From contig NZ_JABXWI010000013.1 in NCBI RefSeq assembly GCF_014930365.1, positions 197,546-261,545 on the forward strand: a stretch of 64,000 bases of DNA. Reading direction: 5' to 3'. This document shows positions 52,820 through 62,558 of this stretch, in pieces. Origin of the DNA: Streptomyces caniscabiei. GTDB lineage: Bacteria; Actinomycetota; Actinomycetes; Streptomycetales; Streptomycetaceae. The position numbers and the translations under genes are program-made. The notes under the pieces were generated by a model. It was not told where the DNA came from. It made no database searches and saw only the letters and a list, made by a program, of their open reading frames with translations. Each line of letters starts with the position of its first letter. Position 1 is the stretch's first letter.

Positions 52820-53714
52820 CGGCCCCGGAGGAGACCCCCTTGTAGAACCACCGCTGGGTGATCACGAACAGCACCAGTACCGGGATCACGGAGATCACCG
52901 AGCCCGCCATCACCATCCGCTGGTCGTAGCCGAAGGAGGAGGACGTGAGGCGGGAGAGGCCGAGCGTGAGGGTGAAGTGGTCCTCGGTGCGCAGCACGAT
53001 CAGCGGCCACAGGAAGTCGTCCCAGGCGCTGATGAAGGTGTTGATGGTGACGACCAGGATCGCGCCCCACGCGGACGGCAGATACAGGTACCGGAACCGC
53101 TTCCACTCGCCCGCGCCGTCCAGCATCGCCGCGTCCTCGACCTCGCGCGGCACGGCGAGGAACGCGGCCCGCATGATCAGGACGTTGATGGCGGCGACGA
53201 AGCCGGGCAGCCAGACCCCCACCAGGCTGTCGACCAGGCCGAGGTCACGGACGCTCAGGAACAGCGACACCATGATCGACTCGAAGGGAAACATCATGGA
53301 CGCCATCAGCAGCACCCAGACCAGCCTGCGTCCCTTCCAGCTCGGCTTGGAGAGCATGTAGCCGGCGAGCGTGGAGAAGACCAGCTGGCTGGTGACGGAG
53401 AGCGCCACGACCACCAGGCTGTTGCGGATGTACGTCCAGACCGGGACCTGCGCGAACACCTCGCGGTAGGCCCGCAGCGTCGGGTCGTGGGGGAGGAGGG
53501 AGGCGTTCTCGCCGAACACGTCCTCGCCGACGCCCTTCAGCGACGACAGCAGCTGCCACAGCAGCGGGCCGACGGTGATGCCGAGCACGAACAGCAACAG
53601 CAGGTAGCGGACGACGAGTTCGCGGGGGCGGCCGTAGTCCCGCCAGCGCGGCATCAGCCGCCGCCGCCCGGCCGGGAGCGCGGCCGTGGCCGTCTCTTTC
53701 GCGGCGGTGGTCAC
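52809..53714 (-). CDS. Sugar ABC transporter permease (MalG-type)
   Basis: The 301-residue inner-membrane permease has six predicted membrane segments starting with VVRYLLLLFVLGITVGPLLW. The EAA loop that contacts the ATPase is in VPREVEDAAMLDGAGEWKRFRYLYLP. GTG at 53714 overlaps the stop of the upstream permease (GTGA). It is last in the binding protein - permease - permease operon. No ATPase gene is present, as is usual in Streptomyces where the shared MsiK ATPase serves many sugar importers. Confidence 0.9.
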   Translation of the reverse strand: MTTAAKETATAALPAGRRRLMPRWRDYGRPRELVVRYLLLLFVLGITVGPLLWQLLSSLKGVGEDVFGENASLLPHDPTLRAYREVFAQVPVWTYIRNSLVVVALSVTSQLVFSTLAGYMLSKPSWKGRRLVWVLLMASMMFPFESIMVSLFLSVRDLGLVDSLVGVWLPGFVAAINVLIMRAAFLAVPREVEDAAMLDGAGEWKRFRYLYLPSAWGAILVVTINTFISAWDDFLWPLIVLRTEDHFTLTLGLSRLTSSSFGYDQRMVMAGSVISVIPVLVLFVITQRWFYKGVSSGAVKL

Positions 53715-54730
53715 GACTCGTCCTCCTTCGTCAGTCGCTGTGCGAGCAGCGTGAGGCCCAGGGTGAGTACGAAGAGGGCGACGCTGACCGCCGAGCCGTA
53801 GCCGGCGTTCCCGGTGAGTGGGTCGAGGGCGACGTCCCGGATGTAGAAGGGGAGGGTGCGGTCGGCGCCGCCGGGGCCGCCGGTCGCGCCGCCGAGCATG
53901 TAGATCTCCGTGAACACGCGCAGCGAGCCGATGCCGGTGAGGGTGCCGACCAGCATCATCGAGGTGCGCACGCCGGGCACGGTGACGTGCCAGAAGCGGC
54001 GGACCGCGCCCGCGCCGTCCACGGCGGCGGCCTCGTGCAGTTCCTTGGGCACGTTCCCCAGCGCGGCCAGGTAGAAGATCATGTACCAGCCGAGGCCCTT
54101 CCACAGGGTGAGCCCCATCGCGCACAGCAGGATCAGCCACGAGTCGGACAGGAACGGGATCGCCGACCGGATGATGTGGGCCTTCTGCAGCCAGGTGTTG
54201 ACCAGGCCCTGGTCGCTGAGCAGCCACTGCCAACTGAGGCCCACGACCACGCTGGAGGCGAGGACCGGGGTGTAGAACGCGGAGCGGAAGAAGCCGATGC
54301 CGGGCACATTCTTCTCCACCAGCACGGCCAGCATCAGCGGCAGCAGGACCATCAGCGGGACCACGATCACCGCGTACAGCACGCTGTTGCGGGTGGCGAG
54401 CCAGAAGTCGGAGTCGCCCAGCATCCGGGTGTAGTTGTCCAGGCCCACGAACGAGGCGGCGCCGCCGAGCGGTTTGGCGTCGGTGAACGACAGCAGGAGC
54501 GTGTTCAGGAACGGGTACAGCCCGAAGACGCTGATGCCGATGATCGCCGGGGACATCCACAGCCACGGCAGCCACCAGCGGCGGTAGAGCGCGGCGCCGC
54601 CCGCGTCGGCGGACGGGCCCGGCTTGAGGGCCCGCAGCAGGCGGCGCCGGCCGGTCGGTTCCCCGGGGCGGGGGTCGCGGGAGGAGACCGCGACCCCCGG
54701 TCCCTTGGTGGGGGGAGAGAGGGTGGTCAT
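53711..54730 (-). CDS. Sugar ABC transporter permease (MalF-type)
   Basis: The 339-residue protein has a ~50-residue cytoplasmic lead-in, then six membrane segments from WWLPWLWMSPAIIGISVFGLYPF onward, and the EAA loop in VPKELHEAAAVDGAGAVRRFWHVTVPG. It begins 2 bp after the binding-protein stop and overlaps the next permease start, so the three genes form one tightly coupled operon. Confidence 0.9.
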   Translation of the reverse strand: MTTLSPPTKGPGVAVSSRDPRPGEPTGRRRLLRALKPGPSADAGGAALYRRWWLPWLWMSPAIIGISVFGLYPFLNTLLLSFTDAKPLGGAASFVGLDNYTRMLGDSDFWLATRNSVLYAVIVVPLMVLLPLMLAVLVEKNVPGIGFFRSAFYTPVLASSVVVGLSWQWLLSDQGLVNTWLQKAHIIRSAIPFLSDSWLILLCAMGLTLWKGLGWYMIFYLAALGNVPKELHEAAAVDGAGAVRRFWHVTVPGVRTSMMLVGTLTGIGSLRVFTEIYMLGGATGGPGGADRTLPFYIRDVALDPLTGNAGYGSAVSVALFVLTLGLTLLAQRLTKEDES

Positions 54731-54732
54731 AC

Positions 54733-56106
54733 TCAGCTGCCCTGCTCGATCAGCTCGTTGGCCTTCTTCTGGGCCTCGTCCAGGGCGTCCTGGGCGCTCT
54801 TCTTGCCCTGCATGGCCAGCTGGATCTGGGCCGTGATGGCGTTCAGCTCACCGGGGGTCAGGGCGATCTCGTCGGCGGTGGAGGTCTTGCGGTCGCTCGC
54901 GACGATCTTGCGGGCCTCGGCGAACGGGTCGTCGCCCTTGACCGACTGGAAGAACGGATCGTCCAGGGAGGCCGTGGTGGAGGGGAAGATGACGACGTTC
55001 GGGTCCTTCGCCCACTCCAGTTGGTTCTTCGCGTTGGTCAGGAACTGCGCGAAGGACAGCGCGGTCGCCGCGTTCTTGCTGGTGGACGCGACGCCGATGT
55101 ACTGCGGGGCGCCGACGGTGTGGCCGAGGTCGTCCAGCATGAAGCGGGCGACACCCGTCTTCTTGTAGACGCTCGGGTTGTTCTGCTGGATGAAGCGCAG
55201 GAAGTTGGGGTTCGTCGGGCCGTAGACCAGCTTGCCCTGGCCGTAGACGTTGGCCGGGTCCTGGGTGGAGGAGAGCGAGTCCCTCGGCATGCCGCCGGCC
55301 TTGTAGAGCTTCGTCATCGCCTCGACCCACCGCGCGGTCTTCGGGTCGTCGGCGAAGGTGAACTTCTTGCCGTCGGAGGAGAGGATCTTGATGTCCATCT
55401 GCTGCCAGTCGGCCGGGATGCGCAGCTGCGGGTTGGCGAGGAAGGCGTAGTACTTGCCGTCGGAGACCTCGGCTATCTTCTGCGCGTCCTCGAACAGACC
55501 GAGCACGGTCGTCGGAGGTTTGGCGGGATCGAGGCCGGCCTCCTTCATCAGCTCGGTGTTGAAGGTCTGCACGATGCCGCCGGAGTACCAGGGAAGCACG
55601 CTGTGCACCTCGGCGCCGGTGGAGTCGGCGTACCTGCTCGACTTCCACAGGTTGGGCACGAACGGCTCGCCGGCGTTTGGGGCCTTCTTGTCCAGGTCGA
55701 GCAGATAGCCGTTCTTGGTGAGCGCGATCGCCGTGTTGACGTTGATGTTCACCACGTCCGGCAGCGTGCAGCCCTGCGCGTCCGCGACCAGGCGCTGGGT
55801 GAACGTGGCGTCGCCCGGGTCGTCGACCCACTTCACGGTGGTGTCCGGGTGTGCCTGCTCGAAGGCCTTGATGACGCCGTTGAAGTAGCCGCCGAAGTCT
55901 TTCTTCAGATTGGTCGTCTGGAAGGTGATCGTGCCCTTGACGTCGCCGGTGAGCTTGCCGGAGCCGACGTTGCCCTTGTCGACCTCGCAGCCGCCGGCGG
56001 TGGCGTCCCCGCTGTCGGAACCGCCGCCCGACAGGCCGCAGCCCGCGGCGGTCAGGGTGAGGGCGATGACACCCACCACACATCCGGTCAGTCTTCTCGC
56101 GCGCAT
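54733..56106 (-). CDS. Sugar-binding lipoprotein of the ABC importer
   Basis: The 457-residue extracytoplasmic solute-binding protein has a lipobox (LTAAGCGLS, lipidated Cys23) and the family-1 binding-protein fold: TITFQTTNLKKDFGGYFNGVIKAFEQAHPDTTVKWV near the N terminus and a GxxxxxxS-type hinge later. In this locus the ligand is probably an N-glycan-derived oligosaccharide (inferred from the GH38, GH5_18-like and NagZ-like genes). A regulon motif at 56146-56160 lies 40 bp upstream of the ATG. Confidence 0.9.
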   Translation of the reverse strand: MRARRLTGCVVGVIALTLTAAGCGLSGGGSDSGDATAGGCEVDKGNVGSGKLTGDVKGTITFQTTNLKKDFGGYFNGVIKAFEQAHPDTTVKWVDDPGDATFTQRLVADAQGCTLPDVVNINVNTAIALTKNGYLLDLDKKAPNAGEPFVPNLWKSSRYADSTGAEVHSVLPWYSGGIVQTFNTELMKEAGLDPAKPPTTVLGLFEDAQKIAEVSDGKYYAFLANPQLRIPADWQQMDIKILSSDGKKFTFADDPKTARWVEAMTKLYKAGGMPRDSLSSTQDPANVYGQGKLVYGPTNPNFLRFIQQNNPSVYKKTGVARFMLDDLGHTVGAPQYIGVASTSKNAATALSFAQFLTNAKNQLEWAKDPNVVIFPSTTASLDDPFFQSVKGDDPFAEARKIVASDRKTSTADEIALTPGELNAITAQIQLAMQGKKSAQDALDEAQKKANELIEQGS

Positions 56107-56145
56107 GTCGCCTCCTGCGATCAGTCAGCTGCTGGATCGAGTAGC

Positions 56146-56160
56146 TGGTTCAAATCACCA
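56146..56160. promoter_or_regulatory. Regulon motif copy 4 (TGGTTCAAATCACCA)
   Basis: A TGGT...ACCA dyad 40 bp upstream of the binding-protein gene, one base different from copy 3. Confidence 0.7.
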
Positions 56161-56284
56161 ACTTGGACTTCGATTGATGAAAAGGTGGACCAGAATTCAT
56201 CGGAGGTCAATGCCTGGCCGTGTTGCTTTTCTGTTCCGAGTCGCTCGCCGGGTGTCCGGGCGGGCCCGAGCCCCGGCACGCGCG

Positions 56285-57016
56285 TCAGTGCCGGTGCTCG
56301 TGGTCGGGGTGCGACGGATCGCCGGGGTGCTCGTGCCCCGGCGCGTACTCCACATCGGCCCGTGCCCGGTCCAGCCAGTCGAAGAAGGCCTGCCGGCCCA
56401 TGGCCCGCCGCAACTCCCGTGCGACGTCCTCGTGGACCTCGTCGTAGGGCAGGAAGTCGCCCTCCACGGCCCCGCCGTACGGGTCGACGCCGCGCCGCAG
56501 GGCCTCCGGGGTGAGGAAGCGGTCCGGATTGCGGTCGTAATAGCCCCGTACGGCCTTCTCCGGCACCCGCTGCTCGGCCTCCAGCGCCGCCAGCAGGGCG
56601 CGCGCGGCGGGGGAGTGGGCGAGCGCCACGGCGATGATGCTGCCCAGGTCGGCGACCTCGGTCCCGGCCACCGCGAGCGGGCGGTCCGGCGCCTCGTCGG
56701 GCGGCGGCGCCAGCCCGCGCGCGGCGCACGCCCGCCGGGCCAGCTCGTCGGCGACGACCACCTGCGTCGCCCACCGTCTGCGCTGCCGCTCCGCCCGCGC
56801 CTGACCCTCCGGCCGGACCTCCCGGTCCCGCGCGGGCACGACGGCCAGTACGCCGTCCACCCGCTCCCGCCCGACGGGCACACCGCCGACGAACGCGGCG
56901 TGCGGGGTGTACGCATCGTGCGCCGCGTGGGCGGGGGCGTGTGCCGGGCGCCCGCGTGGTGCGGCGGGGTGCTCCGGCACCGTGCCGTCGCCGACGTGTG
57001 CCGCCCGTCCGTTCAC
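56285..57016 (-). CDS. SurA/parvulin-like protein with His-rich tail
   Basis: The 243-residue product has a helical region resembling the N-terminal part of SurA/PpiC-type chaperones (VVADELARRACAARGL, then PEKAVRGYYDRNPDRFLTPEALRRG), without a clear PPIase domain, signal peptide or membrane anchor. The C terminus HEHPGDPSHPDHEHRH could bind metal. Its GTG overlaps the stop of the GH38 gene (GTGA), so the two are translationally coupled; a role in folding or metallating the zinc-dependent mannosidase is a testable idea. Function not recognised with certainty. Confidence 0.65.
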   Translation of the reverse strand: MNGRAAHVGDGTVPEHPAAPRGRPAHAPAHAAHDAYTPHAAFVGGVPVGRERVDGVLAVVPARDREVRPEGQARAERQRRRWATQVVVADELARRACAARGLAPPPDEAPDRPLAVAGTEVADLGSIIAVALAHSPAARALLAALEAEQRVPEKAVRGYYDRNPDRFLTPEALRRGVDPYGGAVEGDFLPYDEVHEDVARELRRAMGRQAFFDWLDRARADVEYAPGHEHPGDPSHPDHEHRH

Positions 57017-60000
57017 GGGGTCACCTCCAGGACGACCGCCTCCGTGTAGGCGACGCAGCCGTGCCACCCGGCCTTCGCCATCAGCCAGTACGCACCCGCG
57101 GGCACCGCCGAGCCGTCGACCTCGATCGTGCACTCGGCGCTCTCCCCGGCGGCCAGGGAGAAGCCCTGGAGGCCCGGTGCGACGCCCGCCCAGGTCCCCC
57201 ACGACGACAGGGCCCAGAGCGCCCCGCCCACCGGACCCCGGGTGGTGTTCCGCAGGCGCACCGGCACCCGCACCCGCTCGCCCCGGCGCACCTCGACCCG
57301 GTCGACGCCCAGCTCCATCACCAGGCTCGGCCCGGTCCGCCCGTCCGGCTCGCCCTCCACGGCCGCGCCGGGCACGTCCAGGGCGACCACGTCCTCGAAC
57401 GTCTGCCCGCCGTGGGTCAGCCGCGCGGCGAGCGCGTAGCGGCCGGGCACCGGGTCCGGCGGCGGCGCCACGGTGACCTCGGTGAGCGAGAAGCCGCCGG
57501 CGCCGAGCGCGTACGGCAGCTCGGCGGGTTCGGCGCTCCAGCCGGGCGGCACCTCCAGCGCGACGGTGCCCGAGACCGGCGCGTCCGTCAGCTCGGAGGA
57601 GATCCGGACCGTCGCCGTGACCGGGCCGTCGGCGGTCAGCGCGGCCGGCGCGAGGTAGACGGCCACGGGCATGTTCCCGCGCGGCGCCGGACCCGAGTTG
57701 TGCAGCCAGTACCGGGTGGACACGGGCTGCGCGGGTTCGTGCGCGGCGACACCGGCACCCTCCTCGGGGAGCCCGCACACCGGCGAGGGCTCCGCGGCGG
57801 CGCTCCCGTCCGCCGAGGCGTCGGCGGCGGGCCCGGCGGACCGTACGGGCGCGGCGGCGGCGACCGGCGAGGCCAGCACGGTCGCCACCTCGAACCCCGT
57901 GAGGTCCAGCTCCAACGCCCCGTCCGCAGCGGGGGTGAGCGCCTCACCGGCCCGCTCCAGGACGTCCGCCCGGCGCCCCTCGGCCCATACCGACGGCCCC
58001 GTCACCCGCGCCCGCACCGGCCGCCCGTCCACCTCGTGCGCCCGTACGACGACCTCGCGCGCCGGGTCCACGGGGACGGTGCCGCCCCGGGCCAGCGGCG
58101 ACCCGGCGGGCTTGAGGGCGTCCAGCACCACCCGGCCCTCGGGCTCCAGCGCCAGCAGGGTCGCGGTCCTCGGCAGGCCGGCCGCCGTCCCGGCGGGCTC
58201 CCGCAGCCGGGCCGTCAGCGGATGCTCGGGCGTCCGCAGCCGTCCCGTGAGCGGATGGTTGAAGGCGTGCCCCGCGCGCGGCCAGCCCAGGTCCCGCCAG
58301 TCGCCCTCGCCCGCGACGACCGCGTACTCGAAGGTGTGGGACCAGCGCTGGAGCTGGAAGCCGGAACCGTCGGGTGCCGTGCGGCGGGGCGGGTCGACCC
58401 AGATGCCGGAGGGCCAGCCGGTGCAGGAGCGCATCAGCGACATGTAGAGGTCGCCCGAGGAGGTGACGACACAGCCCGGGGTGCCCCGGTTCAGGATCGC
58501 GAAGCCCCGCCCGTCCCAGGCGTCTCCGGGCGGCAGGGCCTCGCCGCCCCCGGCCGCGGTGGCCCGTACGGTCGCGTCGTCGAGATCGGCGATCAGCGCG
58601 TCGACCGCCTTCGCGTCGTCCTCGGGGCGGGCGCCCGCCACCACGAGCAGCGGCAGCCGCTCCAGGTCGCGCAGGTCGGCGCCGGGCACCCATTCCTCGC
58701 GCAGGGAGGCGCGGGGTGCCACCCACACCGCGGCGAGGCCTTCCTCTGCGAGCTGTCGGCGCAGTTCGCGGGCGGCCGCCGGGTCCCAGCCGAGGACCTC
58801 GGCGACCAGGGCGTTGCGCTCCGGGCCGCCGACGGCGATCCGGATGTCGGGCAGGTTGGAGTCGACCTCCAGATCGCCGTAGCGGGGGCCGCCCGCGATC
58901 GTCGAGGTGGCCGTGACGCCGGTGCGGACCAGGGCGGCGGCCAGCGGGGTGCCCAGTTCGCCGGCGGCGTCCCAGTCGTCGAAGACCAGTTCGGCGACGC
59001 CGATCGACCGGTGACCGAGCAGGGCGCCGGTGTCGTCGTGGGCGGCGACGCGGGCCGTGGAGCCGAGCCCGAACCAGGTGTTGGCCGGGTTGTCGAGCGT
59101 CCACGGGAACTGCTCGCTGTCCACCTCCACGAAGCCGAACCCTCGTCCCACGACCGCGTCCGCGACCTCGTGCACCGGAAGCCCGCCGCGCACGTCCGAG
59201 GGCCAGCGCACCCGGATCAGCCGGTCGGCGCCGTCGTAGCCGTCGACCGTCGTCGTCACGTCCAGCCGGTCCACACCCGCCCAGAGCGTGAGCCGTTGGG
59301 TGTACCGGAACGGGCCCAGGTCGGCACGGACGGTGATGCGGGAGCCGGCCGCCGAGTGCTCGACATCGATGTCAGCCGTCACGTCCCGGCTCCGGGCCGC
59401 CGTGGTGCCGGTCGGGGTGAGGTGCCAGGGCCCCTCGCCGAAGCGCGGGTGCCTCGGATACTCCTCCTGCACCACCAGCTCGTTGCCGATGTCCCCGGGC
59501 CGCAGCAGCTCCCGCCCGCCCCCGGCTCCGGTGAGCGCGCGCAGCCCGCTCACGCCGCCGCCGCGCGCGGGGTCGACGGTCACCTCGTAGAACTCGTTGC
59601 GGATGGCCGTCCCCTCGCCGGCCGTCCAGCCGGGGACCGAACCCTCCGCCAGCGGGAGCGCCTTGAGGCCCATGCCGGGCACCTCCGGCACGACGACGCT
59701 CAGTTCGCCGTCCTCGGACACGGCGGGCAGCGGCAGCCCGGTGTGGTCGAGCGGGATCCGGCCGGGGTCGGCGACGGTCAGCACGTCCCCGCGCCGCCAG
59801 GTCGCGGAGTTGAGGACGACGAGGTCGGCTCCGTCGCCCGGCAGCGGCGTGACCCGGTCGGCGAGCGACTGGGTGGCGTCCGTGTGCACCTCCCGCGCCA
59901 GGTCGTACAACTCCCGCCAGCCGGTGAGCAGATCGATGTACACCTGGTCCGACTCGGAGCCGGTGATGGCGTCGTGGTGCGCGCCGTAGATCAACTGCCG

Positions 60001-61401
60001 CCAGGCCTTGTCGAGGGCCGCGTCGGGATAGGGGTGCCCGGTGACGAGGGAGGCGAGGGTCGCCCAGGCCTCGGCGTCGGCGAGCAGCGTCTCGCCGTAC
60101 CGCTGGGCCTGCTTGGTGTCGATGTAGGAGACGTCCTTGCCGGTGTAGACCGGGTTCATGTCCCGGGTCTGCGGGGAGGCCGTGCGCCCCTCCCGCTCCA
60201 GCTCGGCGCGGACGGCGGCGAAGAAGTCGCGGGGGATGCCGCTGACGAACCGGGGCCAGACGTACCGCTCGTTCCAGTCGCGGTGGATGCCCATCACCCA
60301 GCGGCACGGCGGGGCGTAGTCGCCGCCGACCGGCAGCAGGACGTTCCGGGTGAGCGCTACCTTCTTCAGCCCCCGGAAGAGCTTGAGCGCGGCCGCCTCC
60401 GCCTCGGGGAGCGTGGGCGCGTTGTCGATGGCCCAGCCGGCGCCGTAGTGGTTGACCATGTACGCGGTCAGCAGGCCGCGTCCGGACGGGGCGATCCAGC
60501 TGAACTCCGCCGGGAACTGCATCCGCCGAGGATCGCGCGGCTCCTCCCCGAACACCGACAGGGTCGGCCCCCACTGGTGGAAGGGCCCGCGCGCCCACGA
60601 GCTCGACGTGACCCCCGCGTCCGCCATCAGCCCCGGGAACTGCGGGTCGTGCCCGAAGGCGTCCAGCTGCCAGGCGGTCTCCGGCGCGGCCCCCATGATC
60701 CCGCGCTGGAAGCCGTCGCCGTACAGCGCGTTGCGGACGGTCGCCTCGGCGCCGGTGAGGTTGGTGTTGGGCTCGTTGTAGGTGCCGCCCATGATCTCGA
60801 CGCGGCTGGTGCGGATCAGCTGCCGCAGGAAGGCCCGCTCCTCGGGGAAGGCGTCCCAGTAGGGCTTGAGGTAGTCGACCTCGGCGAGCACGAAGGTGTA
60901 CGCCGGATCGCGCCGGGCAAGGTCGCAGTGGGCGCGGACGAGACTCATGCCGGACTGGCCGCGCGAGTCGAAGGTCCGCGCGGACAGGCCCGTGACGGCG
61001 GGGTCGTCGGCGACGTCCCAGGTCTCGGTGTAGGCGGCCTGGGTGTTCCACCAGACGGGGTCGTAGTGGAAGTGGCTGACCATGAACATGGTCCAGCCGG
61101 GCTCGGCGACCGTGAACCGCGCGGTGCGCCGGGCCACCAGGTCCCCGTCGGCGGCCGTGACGGTGATCTCCCGCTGGTCACCGGGGGCGAGTCCGTCCGT
61201 GGTCACGGGTATCTCGGCGCGGGCGGTGCCGTCCTCGCCGGTGGTGACGACGGTCTGCCCGACGGCGCGGAGACCGGGGCCCTCCACGCTCAGCCGGACC
61301 GGCCGGCCCGAGGCGTGCTCCACGTCCACGGCGACCACCTGGTGCGGCTGGTCCTCCGTCCCGACGAAGAGCTCGGTCGACTCGACAGAGATGACGCGCA
61401 T
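57013..61401 (-). CDS. GH38 alpha-mannosidase, large form
   Basis: The 1462-residue enzyme has the GH38 zinc site in MVSHFHYDPVWWNTQ (His110, His112, Asp114), the nucleophile Asp247 in WQLDAFGHDPQ and the downstream zinc-ligand segment YGAHHDAITGSES. About 100 residues of N-terminal beta-sandwich precede the catalytic domain, and the last ~250 residues form NEW3-like beta-sandwiches. There is no signal peptide, so imported mannosides are trimmed in the cytoplasm. ATG at 61401 has AGGAG five bases upstream. Two regulon motifs sit 49-91 bp upstream. This is the clearest N-glycan-type enzyme in the locus. Confidence 0.9.
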   Translation of the reverse strand: MRVISVESTELFVGTEDQPHQVVAVDVEHASGRPVRLSVEGPGLRAVGQTVVTTGEDGTARAEIPVTTDGLAPGDQREITVTAADGDLVARRTARFTVAEPGWTMFMVSHFHYDPVWWNTQAAYTETWDVADDPAVTGLSARTFDSRGQSGMSLVRAHCDLARRDPAYTFVLAEVDYLKPYWDAFPEERAFLRQLIRTSRVEIMGGTYNEPNTNLTGAEATVRNALYGDGFQRGIMGAAPETAWQLDAFGHDPQFPGLMADAGVTSSSWARGPFHQWGPTLSVFGEEPRDPRRMQFPAEFSWIAPSGRGLLTAYMVNHYGAGWAIDNAPTLPEAEAAALKLFRGLKKVALTRNVLLPVGGDYAPPCRWVMGIHRDWNERYVWPRFVSGIPRDFFAAVRAELEREGRTASPQTRDMNPVYTGKDVSYIDTKQAQRYGETLLADAEAWATLASLVTGHPYPDAALDKAWRQLIYGAHHDAITGSESDQVYIDLLTGWRELYDLAREVHTDATQSLADRVTPLPGDGADLVVLNSATWRRGDVLTVADPGRIPLDHTGLPLPAVSEDGELSVVVPEVPGMGLKALPLAEGSVPGWTAGEGTAIRNEFYEVTVDPARGGGVSGLRALTGAGGGRELLRPGDIGNELVVQEEYPRHPRFGEGPWHLTPTGTTAARSRDVTADIDVEHSAAGSRITVRADLGPFRYTQRLTLWAGVDRLDVTTTVDGYDGADRLIRVRWPSDVRGGLPVHEVADAVVGRGFGFVEVDSEQFPWTLDNPANTWFGLGSTARVAAHDDTGALLGHRSIGVAELVFDDWDAAGELGTPLAAALVRTGVTATSTIAGGPRYGDLEVDSNLPDIRIAVGGPERNALVAEVLGWDPAAARELRRQLAEEGLAAVWVAPRASLREEWVPGADLRDLERLPLLVVAGARPEDDAKAVDALIADLDDATVRATAAGGGEALPPGDAWDGRGFAILNRGTPGCVVTSSGDLYMSLMRSCTGWPSGIWVDPPRRTAPDGSGFQLQRWSHTFEYAVVAGEGDWRDLGWPRAGHAFNHPLTGRLRTPEHPLTARLREPAGTAAGLPRTATLLALEPEGRVVLDALKPAGSPLARGGTVPVDPAREVVVRAHEVDGRPVRARVTGPSVWAEGRRADVLERAGEALTPAADGALELDLTGFEVATVLASPVAAAAPVRSAGPAADASADGSAAAEPSPVCGLPEEGAGVAAHEPAQPVSTRYWLHNSGPAPRGNMPVAVYLAPAALTADGPVTATVRISSELTDAPVSGTVALEVPPGWSAEPAELPYALGAGGFSLTEVTVAPPPDPVPGRYALAARLTHGGQTFEDVVALDVPGAAVEGEPDGRTGPSLVMELGVDRVEVRRGERVRVPVRLRNTTRGPVGGALWALSSWGTWAGVAPGLQGFSLAAGESAECTIEVDGSAVPAGAYWLMAKAGWHGCVAYTEAVVLEVTP

Positions 61402-61449
61402 GGGGCTCCTACGAGTGCTCGGGGGGAGCCCCATCCTGGCAGCGCGGGA

Positions 61450-61464
61450 TGGTTCAATCAACCA
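61450..61464. promoter_or_regulatory. Regulon motif copy 5 (TGGTTCAATCAACCA)
   Basis: The most symmetric copy: TGGTT and AACCA arms around CAATC, 49 bp upstream of the GH38 start. Confidence 0.75.
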
Positions 61465-61477
61465 TGCATCGGAATAT

Positions 61478-61492
61478 TGGTTGATTCATCCA
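61478..61492. promoter_or_regulatory. Regulon motif copy 6 (TGGTTGATTCATCCA)
   Basis: Its reverse complement matches copy 5 at 13 of 15 positions. Centres are 28 bp apart, suggesting two bound dimers on nearly the same face of the helix. Confidence 0.7.
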
Positions 61493-61531
61493 TGCAGAGT
61501 CGGCCGCCGGTGCGACCGTGCCGCGGGCCGG

Positions 61532-62416
61532 TCAGCGGCTGCGCCGGGACTTCACCGCGTGCGCCCCCGCGATGTGGTCGGTCAGCGCCAGGGAGGCGCT
61601 CGCCCGCTGGTAGGAGAGCTGGCCGACGCGGACGTAGAGGCAGTCGATGAGCATCAGCACGGAGTGGCGGGCGCCGATGCTGCCGGTGCGGAAGCTGGTC
61701 TCCGACGAGGAGGAGATCAGCCTGATGTCGGCCGCGCGGGCCAGCGGCGAGCGGGGGTCGGCGGTCAGCGCGACGGTGGTGGCGCCGCGCTCCCTGGCCA
61801 GCTCGAACGGCTCGATCACCTCCCGGGTGGCGCCGGAGTGGGAGATGCCGATCGCCACGTCCGCCGGGGTGAGCAGGGCGGCCGAGGTGGTCGCCGCGTG
61901 CACCTCGGTCCAGCCGCGCACCGCGCAGCCGATGCGGAACAGCCGGGTCTCCGTCTCCTGTGCGACCGCGCCGCTGCCGCCGACGCCGTACACGTCCGTG
62001 CGCCGCGCGCGGGCCACGGCCTGCGCCGCCCGCTCCACGGAGTCCAGGTCGATCCGGTCGATGGTCTGCTGGATCGCCCGCAGATCGGCGGTGCCGACCA
62101 CCTGGACGACCCGCTCCAGGCTGTCGTCGGGGGAGATGTCCGGGCCGATCTCGGCGCTGCCCCACTCGGAGGACTCGCCCCGGCCCCGCTCCTGGGCCAG
62201 CTCGATCAGCAGGTGCTGATAGGAGTCGAGGCCGATGGCCCGGCAGAACCGGGTCACGGTGGCCTGGGAGGTGCCGGTGCGGCGGCCCAGCTCCGCGGCC
62301 GAGCAGTGGGTGACGGCGGCCGGATCCTCCAGGATCAGCTCGCCGACCTTCCGCAGGGAGCCGGCCAGCCGGGGCAGCTCGGTGCGGATGAGGGTGGTGA
62401 CATCGGTCGAGGGCAT
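61532..62416 (-). CDS. MurR/RpiR-family transcriptional regulator
   Basis: The 294-residue protein has an N-terminal HTH_6 domain (CSAAELGRRTGTSQATVTRFCRAIGLDSYQHL, about residues 38-70) and a SIS phosphosugar-binding domain (DVYGVGGSGAVAQETETR...AIGISHSGATREVIEPFELA). RpiR proteins sense sugar phosphates; GlcNAc-6-P or a related product of the locus is a reasonable effector. It lies directly upstream of the GH38 gene and divergent from the SIS-domain gene, in the middle of the motif-bearing region, so it is a leading candidate regulator of the TGGTTCAATCAACCA motif. Confidence 0.87.
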   Translation of the reverse strand: MPSTDVTTLIRTELPRLAGSLRKVGELILEDPAAVTHCSAAELGRRTGTSQATVTRFCRAIGLDSYQHLLIELAQERGRGESSEWGSAEIGPDISPDDSLERVVQVVGTADLRAIQQTIDRIDLDSVERAAQAVARARRTDVYGVGGSGAVAQETETRLFRIGCAVRGWTEVHAATTSAALLTPADVAIGISHSGATREVIEPFELARERGATTVALTADPRSPLARAADIRLISSSSETSFRTGSIGARHSVLMLIDCLYVRVGQLSYQRASASLALTDHIAGAHAVKSRRSR

Positions 62417-62424
62417 GCAGAGAA

Positions 62425-62460
62425 GGTATCAGCCACCCGTTGGCGCGACGGCTGAATACC
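62425..62460. promoter_or_regulatory. Imperfect inverted repeat upstream of the RpiR gene
   Basis: GGTATCAGCC and GGCTGAATACC are near-complements separated by 15 bases, just before the RpiR start. It does not resemble the regulon motif; possible autoregulatory site. Confidence 0.35.
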
Positions 62461-62558
62461 AGGACCGAGCTGGGGCGACCGCACTCGGGGGTGAACTGCG
62501 CCATTGCCCCGGGCGCCGGCCCTGTGATTCAGTGATTCACAGGTAAGAGTGTATGGGG

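Noticed and set aside
56941..61650. 1569-codon plus-strand frame
   Set aside because: Antisense to the GH38 alpha-mannosidase, which has all catalytic motifs.
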